DNA of 64,000 nucleotides from Tubulanus polymorphus (Eukaryota; Nemertea; Palaeonemertea; Tubulaniformes; Tubulanidae): NCBI RefSeq assembly GCF_964204645.1, contig NC_134026.1, positions 21,594,650 to 21,658,649 of the forward strand, read 5' to 3'. Shown piece by piece: positions 63,233 to 64,000 of this stretch (position 1 is its first letter; each line of letters starts with the position of its first letter). The notes under the pieces were generated by a model. It saw only the letters and a program-made list of their open reading frames with translations, ran no database searches and was not told where the DNA came from. The position numbers and the translations under genes were made by a program.

Positions 63233-64000
63233 TTATTTTTGGTTCGTTCGAAACGAATGACTTCGAACGACATGGTTCTCCGCTAATTGACTGACTCTTG
63301 GACTGCTGTGTTGAGGCGAATTGACGCGCACCGGGTACTCGCTATGAGGTCTGGGCCGCCGAGAAATGTCGGCTCCACCCGGCCTGAGACGAGATTCGGG
63401 CAGAGACTGGTGAAGCGGCGATTCGGTCAGACTGGACGATAAACCCCCGTCGTGAGAATAATAACCGTCGTCGCTGCTTCTAAGTTTCGGGCTATTCTTG
63501 AAGTCCGGTGAAACGTACTGATCGTGGGGCGCGGGTTTTCGATGATGAACATCCGTCGCTAGATTCTCCTTCGATTGTGAGGATTCGTCAACTTTACGTA
63601 TAAACGCTCCGGTCGGGGCGAAACTATTGAATTGCAAAGATTTACGTTTTTTGTGCAGATCGCCACGACTGCGAGAGATAGTGTCATAGTCGACGGGCGG
63701 GAGCAGGATCGGCGCTCCGTCCCTGACTTTAAGCTTTTCGCGCAGTTCGGAATGAATAATGTCGAAAATCGGAGGTTTTTCGTTCGATGGCGTCGACGAA
63801 ATATCTTTAGCCTCAGATCCACTGCCCGTACTGCCAGACGACCCGAAGCTTCGGCGACTACCATTATCACTGGCTGGTAAAGATCGCGAACGTGGCAGAA
63901 TTTGGCCTTGTTCCACTAAATCTCGTTCGATGCGTACAAGTCTTTGACGATGTTCGGGTATGTCGGCCAACTGATTTAGGTGTTGAGCCAACATAGCGGC
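63233..64000 (-). CDS. C-terminal part of an unrecognised Ser/Pro-rich protein
   Basis: An open frame of at least 253 codons that runs off the right edge of the window, so the first methionine seen is probably internal. It ends at a TAA inside an AATAAA. GC content and codon use are higher than in the surrounding DNA, which supports real coding. It starts with a likely helix (LNQLADIPEHRQRLVRIERD), then a Ser/Gly-rich linker, the hydrophobic-charged segment IFDIIHSELREKLKVRDGAP followed by LLPPVDYDT, and a long disordered Ser/Pro/Arg-rich tail with many possible SP/TP and RxxS phosphosites (RSRSLPAS, RRPRPHSEYP). This looks like the tail of a cytoskeletal or signalling scaffold, but I could not assign a family. 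Confidence 0.75.
   Translation of the reverse strand, partial: AAMLAQHLNQLADIPEHRQRLVRIERDLVEQGQILPRSRSLPASDNGSRRSFGSSGSTGSGSEAKDISSTPSNEKPPIFDIIHSELREKLKVRDGAPILLPPVDYDTISRSRGDLHKKRKSLQFNSFAPTGAFIRKVDESSQSKENLATDVHHRKPAPHDQYVSPDFKNSPKLRSSDDGYYSHDGGLSSSLTESPLHQSLPESRLRPGGADISRRPRPHSEYPVRVNSPQHSSPRVSQLAENHVVRSHSFRTNQK

Overview
This is a window of nuclear DNA from an invertebrate animal. It is AT-rich, its genes are split by GT-AG introns, and it holds simple repeats and decayed retroelement tails. The Slit gene has seven EGF modules (six before and one after its laminin-G domain). That layout is known from Drosophila, whereas vertebrates have nine, so it points to a protostome-type animal. 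A marine lophotrochozoan is my guess; no species can be named from sequence alone. All exon joins below were made by hand from splice signals and reading phase.

Left part (1-11.5 kb) is a compact housekeeping block. After a possible 3' end of an unrecognised + strand gene (1768-2538) comes TYW1 (- strand, 2637-7214, 16 exons, 701 codons). TYW1 is head to head with RAD1 (+, 7314-9274, 8 exons, 281 codons), and only 99 bp separate the two start codons. DNAJC30 (-, 10282-11025) is convergent with RAD1. These make wybutosine in tRNA, the 9-1-1 DNA damage clamp, and a mitochondrial J-protein.

Middle part (13.2-16.8 kb) is a cluster of three small secreted six-cysteine peptides on the - strand with the beta-defensin cysteine pattern. 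Two of them sit in a tandem duplication with units of about 1.44 and 1.50 kb. A scrap of a further copy seems to lie at the far end. This is the best candidate for an undescribed, lineage-specific immune locus here.

Right part (18.7-59.1 kb) is one gene, slit, on the - strand. I place 35 coding exons summing to 4404 nt (1467 codons plus stop), in frame throughout: signal peptide, four LRR domains, six EGFs, laminin G, one EGF, CTCK knot. Most LRR repeats are single 72-nt exons of identical phase. Introns 1, 3 and 4 are large (about 4.4, 4.5 and 15.9 kb) and hold no gene I can recognise. The last 770 bp carry the C-terminal coding end of another - strand gene, rich in Ser and Pro, which I could not name. 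Scattered repeats include two retroelement tails, three copies of a short motif resembling Penelope-type or hammerhead-like ends, a 116-bp TA repeat and two long G runs.
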